Of a stretch of DNA of 64,000 bases, positions 56,501-64,000 are shown piece by piece. Each line of letters opens with the position of its first letter. Position 1 is the first letter of the stretch. The DNA comes from Lineus longissimus (Eukaryota; Nemertea; Pilidiophora; Heteronemertea; Lineidae): assembly GCF_910592395.1 (NCBI RefSeq), contig NC_088313.1, positions 12,416,437 to 12,480,436 on the forward strand, read 5' to 3'. A model generated the notes under the pieces. It was not told the origin of the DNA. It saw nothing but the letters and a program-made list of their open reading frames with translations, and did no database searches. Both the position numbers and the translations under genes were made by a program.

Positions 56501-57092
56501 GTGGGAGAGACTGGTACGGTCAACAAAGCGGACTTTGAAGGCTATCCTGGGAGAAGGCCTAGTATCAGACGAAACTCTTCACACCGCTCATGTTGAGGCT
56601 CAAGCCATACTTAATAGTAGGCCTCTCTGTAAGGCGAGCGAAGACCCTAAGGATGAAGAAGCACTCACTCCTGGTCATTTTCTATTGCAGAGGAGGGCCA
56701 TTCGGCTACCGCCAGGGAAATTTGTTGAGAACGATCAGTATCACAGGAGCAAATGGAGACATGCTCAGGTGCTCGCTGATCATTTCTGGAAGAGATTCCT
56801 CAAGGAGTATTTGACACTCTTGCATGAAAGAACAAAGTGGCAGTTGGAGCAACGGAATGTCAGGGTTGGAGATTTGGTCCTCATTTCGGATGACGACAGG
56901 CCAAGAGGACAATGGCCAATGGCAATCGTCACTCAGACATTTCCGGGAGCTGATGGCTGCGTGAGAGTGGTAGAAGTAAGAAAGGGAGGAGGAGCATTGT
57001 ACAAGCGCCCAGTTCACAGATTATGTCTCCTTGAAGAAATCAGTAAAGTGGAATCTTGGGATTGTTGCTCAAGTTCCACCTTATATATTTAA
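50559..57092 (+). CDS. gag-pol: BEL/Pao Gag-Pol polyprotein
   Basis: One frame of 2177 residues from ATG 50559, the first ATG in the open frame. In order: a Gag region with a coiled-coil N terminus and a DUF1759-type capsid domain (about 500-720); zinc knuckles of BEL type (CRFCKRGHFIGDC, CYGCLGKHRIKDC, then CETCGGDHH) near 750-810; an aspartic protease with LLDTGSSTTLI near 880; a reverse transcriptase with YVDD near 1312; an RNase H with CDASE, PRLELQ and WTDSK between 1490 and 1570; an integrase with an HHCC zinc domain (CIGC, about 1835) and the acidic triad in GVDYYGP, WSDNGTNF and WERLVRS (about 1870, 1935, 1985); and a C-terminal beta domain. It makes virus-like particles and copies and integrates the element. 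No frameshift or stop. There is no env gene. Confidence 0.97.
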   Translation: MADQHGIGNQSLRPRNRRPSSLLDWDAIAAEKCVSFKRSLGQLSAIVLRKVGKLEGGLTEMSVEEIEDAEEDICSSSEKYRKQLDNFSAVALQPEARVAWDRYYEIGRQVKPILEVARNQISYLAQMQGMDSSNVANGMAPLSDDTHSSGVLHKAQNCESQGTTAQKQDRCNLENEIHVMEEECKKLGLLLEYEMGKRQAGIKGAQQSVITKEIGDNIHVANSRVPVRKIARHTVHSQNEVSPGMGLNPDAVRFTPMGSGAIGNSPGVIRLKPEPGVSGRPIDKESDTKKCYDQSRPMIQEETYTGLYQDINHQNYESVQYLLDCASQAQYSGRVNGEGRFQRGNQVHSAGLSYTDRGDYMDHGHRSSAVHQDLCYRDRMARDICNTGIKPMCAYTSSMTNYQPQAEMEVSQIPSNVVHHSSDDSRQHYHGRGQEHFPAAGTQVDYHQGRAGAGQMPRNSYQVQPGAGSMELNPAGLSQVDHQLPDGGRCQGASSDATLALVLEKLALQTELPTPPPMSFDGTPSEYTKFRRSFDLRVGTKPFTDSFKLSQLLMLTTGDAHKAILHFDGTKDGYTQALNVLKDRFGRPYQIVKSCIERITSGKRITQQDSKGLLEFSDQLNAAYKTLSDLDLLREADTQATLRAVFDRLPAGVQARWVKEVSRLEDQDRFPHLFDMVDFVKRQAKVVNHVVFEVKSASYSTSSSFATKKDKSKQTALAPNPQIKVTTLSTQAASEDNQQKQDSTKPQCRFCKRGHFIGDCFKFKKEDPQARRKFARANLLCYGCLGKHRIKDCRRKKPCETCGGDHHSLLHNDKRKEGLPGGSWSTPAVDKDRERSQTGSTSQTVGAMSTSRPGHGDVLLKVVPVRVLAENGRSATTLGLLDTGSSTTLITKKLAKILELKGKQESILVNTVLVQGQPKDVTVCTCSLQPIDRDQPVIPVAKAYVVGELHIDSRHHREAMDLAAYDHLKGIQPAAKVDIDAVSVLIGESVPIAHAVLESCYGKDPNNQPYAVRTPLGWCVAGPIQDGATSEVDVNHIVTHQGATSETRSTGEDANLRKAVEKLWEVEKHGFEDSNVKMMSVGDRRCLALLENTTHQTEGGYYESGLLWKSSNPELPDNKLMAEKRLASLKRRFDKDPEYAVMYQQAMDANFQEGYARVLTPEEADSSNGKVWYLPHHGVKNVNKPGRVRVVFDAAAEFKNTSLNKELGQVPDLNNNLLGVLMRFREHKVAVTADIKAMFSQFKVSRADCEALRFLWWRDGLERDPAVCQFKRRIFGATDSPCACTFGLRKCAEDHGRKYDPGVAAAVCRSFYVDDFLKSVAKVGVAILLSLGLIALLAEGRMQLTKFVSNSTEVLKALPGEVRATGSVDLDLDTPTVERPLGVKWNVEEDSIGLQVSGLEKSGVQSNTRRECLAADSAIYDPMGMVGPVTLVAKRILQLSCKYGWDEQLPENLLAAWETWKKDLPGLRSVAIPRWYFTAETKGRIQLHHFCDASETGYGSVAYLRKIYDDGRIECAFLIAKSRTAPAKFVSVPRLELQAAVIAVRVDGLVRRELDLLVEDTYFWTDSKITLQYIRSEDRRFKTYVANRVGEIRDGSKIDQWQHNPGCMNPADLASRGQSVKSFLKASHWFRGPEFLWGSEENWPNAEVPPLPNEDPGIKEERIIGAIGVEEKPVVSKLLERYSNWTRLVRAVVILRKFCSYLRDKSSVERKIVADDMKEATLVIVKSVQKAEFQEDIESLENIGRVKTKSKLKCLSPVLIDGLLRVGGRIAGAPVSFDCAYPMILSKHHHVSNLLIEHFHLATKHAGQEHVLAKMRESFWIPQARFAVRRILKKCIGCRKRLAQRMTQRMANLPDMRLIAYDPPFTRTGVDYYGPMLVKRGRSTVKRWGVLFECMNVRAVHLEIAESMDTSSFVNALRRFIGRRGCPSDMWSDNGTNFVGGERELREAMEQWNQGQIEAELSQKGIRWHFQPPGAPHMSGVWERLVRSTKRTLKAILGEGLVSDETLHTAHVEAQAILNSRPLCKASEDPKDEEALTPGHFLLQRRAIRLPPGKFVENDQYHRSKWRHAQVLADHFWKRFLKEYLTLLHERTKWQLEQRNVRVGDLVLISDDDRPRGQWPMAIVTQTFPGADGCVRVVEVRKGGGALYKRPVHRLCLLEEISKVESWDCCSSSTLYI

Positions 57093-57621
57093 CATTTGGA
57101 ATCTTTGGATTGTTTTGCCAGAGTTCCAGTTTCACGTAGATGCACTAAGTATGCTGATAATGAGACATTCCGATTATCATGATTATGAGACATTTAGAAA
57201 TGTTCGCGTCGTTCCATAGAGGATGGTTGATTGGGACTTATGCGTGATTGTGTTCGTTGATTTGGACAATAATCAGTGGTTATTAGTACGATATAGTGGA
57301 TTTAGTAATTCGTGTTGTATTTGCGATGTGTTTAAAAAAAAAAGGTGAATCATAATGATTTTGGACTTTCCGTGTCATTGTGAATGTGGACACTTTGAGC
57401 GGCCGCGGTAATTTCGATGATTTTCTTTAGTATAGAGCATAAGCCTAAATGCACAAGATTTTGTGCTACATGTGTGTGCGTGCGATATTCTTAAGTAATC
57501 TTAGTATAAGATAGGACACTTGGAATCGTGTGGACTGAATTCTTTGGACTGTTCTGTGGGTTATGGCACGTGTTTGTTTGGATGGTTCCTCGTTTTCTTC
57601 GACTCGCCATCGGGGGGAGTA
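57093..57621 (+). other. BEL-1 3' untranslated part with polypurine tract
   Basis: Non-coding. The end, CGGGGGGAGTA just before the LTR, is the polypurine tract used for plus-strand priming. Confidence 0.7.
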
Positions 57622-57855
57622 TGTTGGTGCCATAACGGGGTTTACAGTATATTGATGTTTCAGATGGTGAAATTTGTTACATCTGCGGCGTAACTTGCTG
57701 TCGGATAATTTGCCTTGGAAGCAGCAGCAAGTTACGAGAGCGAAAGAAGCAGGAAATCGGGAATTTTCTACCTAAATTGTATCTCCGTCAACTTGTGTTG
57801 TGATTAAATAAGGAAAGGAACATGCGCAGTTCATTTGTGTGTTATTGTCCGATCA
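57622..57855 (+). repeat. BEL-1 3' LTR
   Basis: 234 bp, one substitution from the 5' LTR, followed by AGCTG. Confidence 0.95.
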
Positions 57856-58045
57856 AGCTGCTTGGCTATGTTTTGGTCCTAAAACACTGTTTTGGTAGGG
57901 TTTTTTTCCACCGACAGTGACGGTCACGTGATCTCGCACACTCCATGGTGTATGGGGTGCTGATCAGGTATCTAATAGTAAGGGGCTGCACATCATATAA
58001 AAATGGGTCTTTCGGATTGTATTTCTAGTATAGTTTTGTGCAACA

Positions 58046-58815
58046 ATGCCAAGGCAGAAATACAGACAGCCGGAGGTCGCTGGAGAGTCCGATAGTGAGG
58101 AGGAGGATAGACGAGTGGTGTTGCTTAAGGAGCCGGAGAGCCCAGCGGACGACGAGTGCTTCGTAGAAGCCCAACAGACTAGGGGCATCCTAGTGTTTGG
58201 TGATTCCCTTCTGCGGAAGTGTGAGACAACGTTACAACACCACGAGGCGGTGGTAAAGTTTAGTGTCCACCCAGGGGGAAAGATCAGGGACATATGCAGC
58301 AACATACAGCGCTACCTCGAGCATCGACCTGGCCCGTTTATTATAGTCGTTTGTGTGGGATCGAATGACATCTTTCCGCGAAGAGATTACAGACAGCCAC
58401 CACCCTGTCCTTACCTTAGCCAAACCCAGATCAACCACCACTCGCAGCGAGTTCTCACCCCGTATGAACGACAAAAAGAACATCTTTTGACCTGCATTAA
58501 GGCGCATGACTGCTCAAATGTGCTAATCTTTTGCACTTTTCCGCCCAGGCTAAATTTACATGCCGCTGATGTCGATGTTTTCCATAAAAAAATCAGCACA
58601 TCAGGCGTGATAATTTCAATCAAGGCACACCAACAGTTGACATCAAGAGCAGGGTGTCGCGGTATCGAGTCATCAGGGGCCTGGAATTCTTTCAGTGGGC
58701 ACGCGTCCAACGCTTGGACCCGGACGGGATCCATCCCACCCAGGAGACCGCCGAACACTGGAGATACTTCGAACCACGGTCCCTCTGTGTTAAGATGTTG
58801 TTGTATGTGATCCTT
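58046..58815 (+). pseudogene. SGNH/GDSL hydrolase-like ORF upstream of gag, one frameshift
   Basis: It starts at ATG 58046 (GTGCAACAATGC). The N-terminal about 45 residues are acidic. The SGNH blocks follow: GDSLLRK (nucleophile Ser, about 58199), a Gly block near HPGGKIRDIC, GSNDIF (Asn, about 58358), and, in a shifted frame, DPDGIHPTQE (Asp-x-x-His, about 58716-58745). The frameshift lies between about 58570 and 58620. All four catalytic-type residues are therefore encoded. SGNH esterase domains are known in ORF1 of some CR1-type LINEs. Here the ORF sits between a tRNA-Lys primer site and a Gypsy gag, 100 bp before gag. Its role is unknown. Confidence 0.65.
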
Positions 58816-58918
58816 TAGTTACACAAGGGGTTTCCTGTGTACTAAAAGTAAACAAAAAAACAAAAAAACCTGTCCACTTATGTTCATTAGTTGCTGCATC
58901 TATTTCTAAAAAACAGAC

Positions 58919-59790
58919 ATGGCAGCGGCACGCCCGAAACTCAATGTTTTTTCAGGGGAGTCCTCCGAGGATTTTGCGATGTGGTTTAAGAGGTATGAAC
59001 TCTTTCACCCCCCTGTACCAAACGATGCGGCCGTTGCGGTTCAGAGACGTCATCAGACGTTGCCTCTATTTCTAACTGGCCGCCAGGAGTTTATGACCCT
59101 GGTTCGTAAGTCTGATGAGGCAATCTCAGCATTCGAACTAAGGGTAATACGTAAGGCGGCCACGGCTTTTGCGGATTTTCCCCAAGTCCAGAGGGATCTC
59201 CTGTGTAAGGAGCAATTTATGAGAGGGGTCGGAGAGGCAGAACTCCAACTGCACCTCCTTACACAGAACACGGCCACACTCAGAGGCGCTGTCCAGCTGG
59301 CGGAGCAGTACCTCCAGGTCCGTAAGGTCGGCCTTCCCCAACCGGCGCCTAAGGCCGCCGTTTGCCGAGTACGAGACCAAGAGGATGAAGGGGTTCCCTC
59401 TCCTCAAGGACAAATTGGCGAGATGGATGCCCTACGCCAGGACATAAAGAAGTTAACCGAACAAGTTCAGAGTATGATGCTGCAGCAGCAAGGACATGGA
59501 CGTGGCGGTGCACAAGGCAGCCAAGGTAGTCGTCGGGGCAGAGGTGGTCGAGGACAGGATCGGCAGACACAGGGAAGGCAGCCCGACCACCACGACTACG
59601 GTTCGCATGATCGTAGATACCATGACGACGGCAACTCAAGAAGTACAGGAGCTCAGGCAAGGGGTTCCCTGCCTGTACTCAACCCAATGGGCAGTATAAT
59701 GACCGCTTCAACAGACACTGCTATAACTGTGGCCAGTACGGCCATAGGAGTGCTGACTGCTGGCAACCCCGGCAGTCGGAAAACTAATCT
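58919..59790 (+). pseudogene. gag: Gypsy Gag, frameshifted before its zinc knuckle
   Basis: ATG 58919 opens 293 codons. The capsid region (NVFSGESSEDFAMWFKRYEL; FADFPQVQRDLLCKEQFMRG) is of the retrotransposon gag type. A Gln/Arg/Gly-rich RNA-binding stretch follows. The CCHC knuckle, CYNCGQYGHRSADC (59719-59760), lies in another frame, so a frameshift occurred upstream of it, and the open frame ends with a false tail. The N-terminal part looks shorter than usual, perhaps an internal deletion. Confidence 0.75.
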
Positions 59791-59861
59791 GTGCTGCTGA
59801 TGAGGGTCGGTCGGCAGCCCGGCATACCAAAAAGACTCAATAAATCATCCCCAGGGTTTTA

Positions 59862-60635
59862 GTGAGTGTTGGAGATCGGCAAGTCCTCGTGTTGTTCGAC
59901 ACAGGTGCTGACATCTCACTTATGCTTGACGACGTATGGAGCTTGTATCCCCCAGATGAGGGAGGGCCATTGGTCCCACGGTCAACAGCGATCTGTTCCG
60001 TGTCTGGAGACATGTTACCCGTTCAAGGACTGTCTAAAGTCCCAGTCACCCTAGGAGCCCTACGGTTACAACTCTCTTTTCGAGTGGTGAGAGGCATCGA
60101 TAGCCCTATCATTTTGGGATGGGACTTCATGCTTGAGTATGCCGTGACTGTGAACACTCAGAGAAAGGAGGTCACCATCCGGGGTGTCCCTTTCCCACTG
60201 CTTGAAGCGGCAATATTGCCAAATGTCATCACGGCTGGAGCCCTCAAGTCAACAACGATCCCGGGAAGGACTGAGGTGATCATCCCAGCCTATTTGCCGT
60301 ATGGCCCCGGATTTCCAAATTTGAGCTATGAGGGTATTCTAGAACCGAACAACCCGCCAGGATTGGTCGTCTCGTGGATAGCAGCGACAGTGGAAAACGA
60401 CCTGATACCTGTTCGTATTATGAATCCGGAGTTCGAGCCTTTAGAAATCGCCAAAGGGATTTGCCTTGGAGATTGGCTGGAGACCAAGCCAATGTGGTGC
60501 GACGAACGTATGAGCTCATGGAGGAATTCCAGCTCGAAGAGCGAGAAGAAAGAGCTGAGGCAGTCGACAGTGAAGGGGTTCCCTCCGTCGATCTGTCTGG
60601 TTGCAAGCTCAAGAAGGGGCAAATGCCACGTGTGA
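59862..60635 (+). pseudogene. pro: Gypsy aspartic protease and linker, 3' end frameshifted
   Basis: Retropepsin-type motif VLFDTGADISLM near 59888-59923, then IILGWDFMLEYAV (the second conserved ILG block). From about 60480 the sense continues in the frame of 60374-60856, so the last about 50 residues of this open frame are spurious. Confidence 0.75.
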
Positions 60636-60796
60636 AAACCCTGCTGAAGAAATATAACAACGTATTCAGCAAGACTCCAAATGACAGAGGCCTCAAGGAC
60701 CTGGTGGAGCACCGTATCGATACGGGAGACGCACGGCCAATTAAACAAGCAGCTCGTCGACAACCCTTCAACGTGAGAGACGAGATGGAGGAGCAA
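60460..60796 (+). pseudogene. pol: Gypsy reverse transcriptase N-terminal part, cut by BEL-2
   Basis: It reads toward the RT entry motif VEHRIDTGDARPIKQAARRQ (about 60706-60765) and stops at EEQ at the BEL-2 junction. The RT continues at 63513. Confidence 0.75.
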
Positions 60797-61023
60797 TGTG
60801 GCCGCCGTTTTCCGTTTCATCTAAAAAGTGTTCCAGTCATTTGTTTTATAGGCTAAGTGTTACAGCCGGATGCGAATTTCTGGCGGATCAGAAAATTTTC
60901 AATAAAAAGAAGCCGAAATTCGTGTTACGAGCACCAAAGAATCCCTGTCAACGCACGGCCAGAATATGTAGACGAATAAGATGATTAAATCCAGTTAGTT
61001 TATGATGTTGTTATTTGTCTGAT
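60797..61023 (+). repeat. BEL-2 5' LTR, with insertion and clipped end
   Basis: It matches the 3' LTR except for about 29 extra bases after AAAAAGTGTT (from CCAGTCATTTG to AGTGTT, flanked by repeated AGTGTT) and loss of the final CCCACA. Confidence 0.88.
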
Positions 61024-62846
61024 ATTTCTGGACCGACCCCAACATTACTCTACAGTATGTCCGTAGCAGGGAAAGAAGGTTCAAGACATACGTGGCCAAT
61101 CGCGTGAATGAGATACGCGACTCGTCAACGCCTGAGCTGTGGCACCATGTGCCAGGGAAACTTAACCCGGCAGACCTGGCCTCTCGAGGCCAATCAGTCA
61201 AGAGCTTCAAGAAGAGTGAACAGTGGTTCCGAGGGCCAGATTTCTTATGGCAAGCAGAGGGCTGCTGGCCCAACGCAGAAGTATCAGCTCTACCAGAAGA
61301 TGATCCTGAGATAAAGCAGAAGAAGCTAGTCGGAGTGATTGCTGTTGGAGAAAGACCCCCAGTAGTAAATGGCAGACCTCTGGTTGACCGTCTGATTCAT
61401 CGATACTTTTCATGGAACAAGCTGTTGCGACTAGTTGCCATACTGAGGAAGTTTGTTGGGTACCTTAAAGACAAGTCCAACGTGCGCAGAGAGATTACAA
61501 CAGAAGAGCTGAAGGGTGCTGAGCTAGCAGTCATCAAGTATGTGCAAGGGTCTGAGTATGCTGAGGAAATCGCAGACTTGCAGAGGTGCGGAAGAGTGAA
61601 AAACACTAGCCCATTGAAGAAGCTGAGACCTGTGTTGATCGACGGGATATTGAGAGTAGGAGGTCGACTTGCTCTTGCTCCAATATCAGAGGACAGCAAA
61701 CACCCGATTATTCTACCGAAGACTAACCGTGTTGCAGAAATGTTGGTCCTCCACTTCCATCAGGACACTGCCCATGCGGGCCAAGAGCATGTGTTAGCGA
61801 GACTGCATGAGCGATTTTGGATTCCGAAGATCAGGTCCAAGGTCAGGTCAATGTTGCGGTCGTGCATTGGATGCCCGAAGAGACATGCTAAGAAGATGAT
61901 CCAAGTGATGGCTAAACTACCTGATTTTCGACTTGCAGTTTATGACCCGCCATTCACAAGAACTGGTACTGATTACTTTGGCCCTATGCTTGTCAAACGT
62001 GGGAGGTCACAGGTGAAGAGGTGGGGTGTGTTGTTTACTTGTCTCAACACTCGGGCTGTGCATCTAGAAGTTGCTGAATCTCTCGATACTAGCTCATTCC
62101 TGAACGCCCTTAGACGTTTTACTGGCCGGCGAGGACAGCCTTCAGACATTTGGTCAGATAACGGCACCAATTTTGTTGGGAGACAACGGGAACTGAAGGA
62201 AGCTTTAGCAGAATGGAATCAGCATCAGATAGACCGAGAGCTGTTGCAGAAGGGGATTCGATGGCACTTCCAGCCACCAGTAGCACCATATCACCCCGGT
62301 GTGTGGGAGTGCTTGGTGCGGTCAGTGAAACTTGCCCTTACCGCCATCCTTGGGCAGAGTTTGGTCGTGGATGAAGTCCTGCATACAGCGCTAGTTGAAG
62401 TCGAGGCAACTCTGAATAGCCGACCGCTTTGCAAATCAAGTGAGGATCCAAGTGACGATGAGGTCCCGACTCCTAATCATTTTCTCATGCAAAGACGAGC
62501 TGTTGCGTTACCTCCAGGAGAGTTTCACGACACTGACCAGCTGCACAGGAAAAGGTGGAGGCAGTCGCAAATTTTAGCCAACCATTTTTGGAAGAGGTTC
62601 ATCAAAGAATACCTGGCGACCTTGCAAGAAAGGTCCATGTGGCAGTTTGAGCAGCGTAACCTGAAGGTCAGGGACTTGGTATTGGTAGCCGATGACGACA
62701 AGACCAGGGGCCACTGGCCAATGGGATTAGTGTCTGCTGTCTTTCCTGGAGATGATGGGTCTGTCCGAGTCGTAGAGGTCAAGAGAGGAGAAAACCATCT
62801 CAAACGTCCTGTGCACAAGCTGTGCCTTCTCGAGGAGAGTGACTGA
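61023..62846 (+). CDS. pol: BEL-2 Pol remnant: end of RNase H plus full integrase
   Basis: Open from YFWTDPN at the deletion junction to TGA 62844-62846, about 607 residues without a break, but no proper start. It has the RNase H end (NPADLASRGQ), integrase zinc domain (CIGCPKRHAKK), acidic triad (GTDYFGPM, WSDNGTNF, WECLVRS) and the C-terminal domain. It is closely similar in layout to the BEL-1 integrase but clearly a different family: many residues differ and the LTRs are unrelated. The frame is intact although the element is deleted, which argues for a recent loss. Confidence 0.9.
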   Translation, partial: YFWTDPNITLQYVRSRERRFKTYVANRVNEIRDSSTPELWHHVPGKLNPADLASRGQSVKSFKKSEQWFRGPDFLWQAEGCWPNAEVSALPEDDPEIKQKKLVGVIAVGERPPVVNGRPLVDRLIHRYFSWNKLLRLVAILRKFVGYLKDKSNVRREITTEELKGAELAVIKYVQGSEYAEEIADLQRCGRVKNTSPLKKLRPVLIDGILRVGGRLALAPISEDSKHPIILPKTNRVAEMLVLHFHQDTAHAGQEHVLARLHERFWIPKIRSKVRSMLRSCIGCPKRHAKKMIQVMAKLPDFRLAVYDPPFTRTGTDYFGPMLVKRGRSQVKRWGVLFTCLNTRAVHLEVAESLDTSSFLNALRRFTGRRGQPSDIWSDNGTNFVGRQRELKEALAEWNQHQIDRELLQKGIRWHFQPPVAPYHPGVWECLVRSVKLALTAILGQSLVVDEVLHTALVEVEATLNSRPLCKSSEDPSDDEVPTPNHFLMQRRAVALPPGEFHDTDQLHRKRWRQSQILANHFWKRFIKEYLATLQERSMWQFEQRNLKVRDLVLVADDDKTRGHWPMGLVSAVFPGDDGSVRVVEVKRGENHLKRPVHKLCLLEESD

Positions 62847-63303
62847 GCGGAGCTGTTCATGGATTAGAGTCTGTAACAGCTCGACAACTCGCGTTGGTGA
62901 GAGGGAGTTTGCATCAAGGAGAATCTATAGTATACGAGGATTATTGAGTTAATATCGTGGATAACGTACGAGGATTATAGAACAATCTTGTTGTCGCTAT
63001 ATAGACAAATACGAGGATAATTGGATTATAGTTACCAAAATGCTTTTGTTGTGCGCGATTCATAGTGGAGTACATAACTTGATACGTGATTTGAAATACG
63101 CGATCCGCGGTTCTTCATAGTTATCTTTGGACAAGTTAGTTTTGTGTGCGCGCGTGTGTTTAATAGTTCTTAGTTTCCGTATTATTACTTGAAGTTGAAC
63201 ATTATGTGAATTGGACTGGCATTGGGCATTAGTGATAGACCTACTGAACGGCTTTTAAGTGTATGGTTCGACCTTTGAGCTTTGGTCTCTCATGGGGGGA
63301 GTA
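62847..63303 (+). other. BEL-2 3' untranslated part with polypurine tract
   Basis: Non-coding, ending GGGGGGAGTA just before the LTR, the same polypurine form as BEL-1. Confidence 0.65.
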
Positions 63304-63507
63304 TGTGGCCGCCGTTTTCCGTTTCATCTAAAAAGTGTTACAGCCGGATGCGAATTTCTGGCGGATCAGAAAATTTCCAATAAAATGAAGCCGAAATTCG
63401 TCTTACGAGCACCAAAGAATCCCTGTCAACACACGGCCAGAATATGTAGACGAAGAAGATGATTAAATCCAGTTAGTTTATGATGTTGTTATTTGTCTGA
63501 TCCCACA
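63304..63507 (+). repeat. BEL-2 3' LTR (complete, 204 bp)
   Basis: Starts TGTGGCCGCC and ends GATCCCACA, followed by AGCAA. Confidence 0.92.
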
Positions 63508-63512
63508 AGCAA

Positions 63513-64000
63513 GTTGGATGCTTAAGGATGGGGTCGTGGCGCCCTGCTCCGGCCCATGGTCGTCCCCAGTGGTCCTGGTGAGGAAGAAGTCAGGAGCGTT
63601 TCGGTTCTGTGTTGATTACAGAAAGTTAAATGCCGTCACCAGAAAATATGCTCATCCGCTCCCTAGAATTGATGATTCGTTGGCGTCAATGTCTGGCGCG
63701 ACTTATTACAGCAACCTAGATCTGAACATTGGCTACTGGCAGGTCCCTGTAAACAAGGATCATAGGGACAAGAAAGCGTTTTCAGTGGGTAACAATCTGT
63801 ACTGATTAACTCGGTTACCATTTGGTCTCTGTAACGCCCCGCCACTTTTCCAACGGATGATGGGACTAGCATTGCTGGGATGAGCTGGAGAGTGTTGCTG
63901 ACTTACCTCGATGATCTGGCGATTTTCACCAAGACCTTCGATGAACATCTTGAAGTGCTTGAGGAGGTTTTCAAGAGACTGCAAAAGGCAGGGTTGAAGC
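63513..64000 (+). pseudogene. pol: Gypsy reverse transcriptase, palm region, broken and cut by window end
   Basis: MLKDGVVAPCSGPWSSPVVL, FCVDYRKLNAVT, then LDLNIGYWQV with the first catalytic Asp. After a TGA at about 63804 comes LTRLPFGLCNAP, and after a frameshift near 63880 YLDD (63904-63915) with the remaining catalytic pair. These are standard Gypsy RT blocks. Thumb, RNase H and integrase should follow outside the window. Confidence 0.88.

Larger units (their letters stand above)
49923..57855 (+). mobile_element. complete BEL/Pao LTR retrotransposon (BEL-1), inserted in the Gypsy leader
   Basis: 7933 bp with two 234-bp LTRs (TG...CA ends) that differ at one position (GTGATCAAATAA against GTGATTAAATAA). 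The 5-bp target duplication is AGCTG (49918-49922 and 57856-57860). One uninterrupted gag-pol frame fills the centre. The near-identical LTRs and open frame mean a very recent insertion, possibly still active. Confidence 0.95.
60797..63507 (+). mobile_element. internally deleted BEL/Pao element (BEL-2) inside the Gypsy pol
   Basis: LTRs at 60797-61023 and 63304-63507 and target duplication AGCAA (60792-60796 and 63508-63512). The 5' LTR is joined directly to the end of RNase H at 61023, so its last 7 bases, the primer site, gag, protease, RT and most of RNase H are missing. It cannot move on its own. Confidence 0.92.
49466..64000 (+). mobile_element. Gypsy-type LTR retrotransposon carrying two BEL/Pao insertions, cut by the window end
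   Basis: After removing BEL-1 and BEL-2, the remaining sequence reads: LTR candidate, tRNA-Lys primer site, leader (49694-49922 plus 57861-58045), SGNH ORF, gag, protease, and reverse transcriptase split at 60796/63508. There are frameshifts in the SGNH, gag and pro-pol frames, an in-frame stop near 63804, and another frameshift near 63880. The element is dead, and the BEL insertions are later events. Confidence 0.7.

Overview
This is eukaryotic nuclear DNA. It has GT-AG introns of several kilobases, tRNA-derived SINEs, many foldback elements and MITEs, LTR retrotransposons of the BEL/Pao and Gypsy types, and virus-derived capsid-type genes. The gene structure and repeats fit a marine invertebrate bilaterian (lophotrochozoan, ambulacrarian or cephalochordate grade). 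The sequence alone does not give the species.

Left third (1-27.7 kb). Two exons of an unrecognised minus-strand gene (161-409 and 1873-2112) lie head to head with a complete plus-strand gene of the TBC1D12/TBC1D14 Rab-GAP family. That gene has eleven coding exons between 5269 and 26793, which join in one frame to 1016 codons plus a stop. All its splice phases agree, and both catalytic fingers of the TBC domain are present. Its introns and flanks hold two Mutator-like foldback MITEs (one carrying a nested LINE tail), pogo-type MITEs, SINEs, hairpins and minisatellites. A 72-bp tandem repeat with two inverted CCAAT boxes per unit starts just after its stop codon.

Middle (27.7-45.2 kb). I see no cellular gene here. 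The tract is built of nested inverted repeats. The clearest is a 2.5-kb foldback element (39304-41842) with about 235-bp arms made of a minisatellite, a candidate 10-bp target duplication, and inside it a C-terminal fragment of an SGNH-hydrolase-like gene. At 36.1-37.8 kb there is a decayed plus-strand gene, possibly viral.

45.2-49.3 kb. A 4019-bp segment is bounded by perfect 41-bp terminal inverted repeats and packed with minus-strand genes that look like a DNA-virus capsid cassette: a hexon-like major capsid protein (broken), an intact 268-aa penton-like or minor-capsid candidate, and membrane proteins. No polymerase, integrase or packaging ATPase is visible. This is the most unusual object in the window.

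49.4-64 kb. A Gypsy-type element reads rightward: candidate 5' LTR, tRNA-Lys-type primer site, an SGNH hydrolase ORF placed before gag, then gag, protease and reverse transcriptase, running off the window. Two BEL/Pao elements have inserted into it. BEL-1 (49923-57855) is intact, with one mismatch between its 234-bp LTRs and an AGCTG target duplication. BEL-2 (60797-63507) is internally deleted from its 5' LTR to RNase H, with an AGCAA target duplication, and splits the Gypsy reverse transcriptase.
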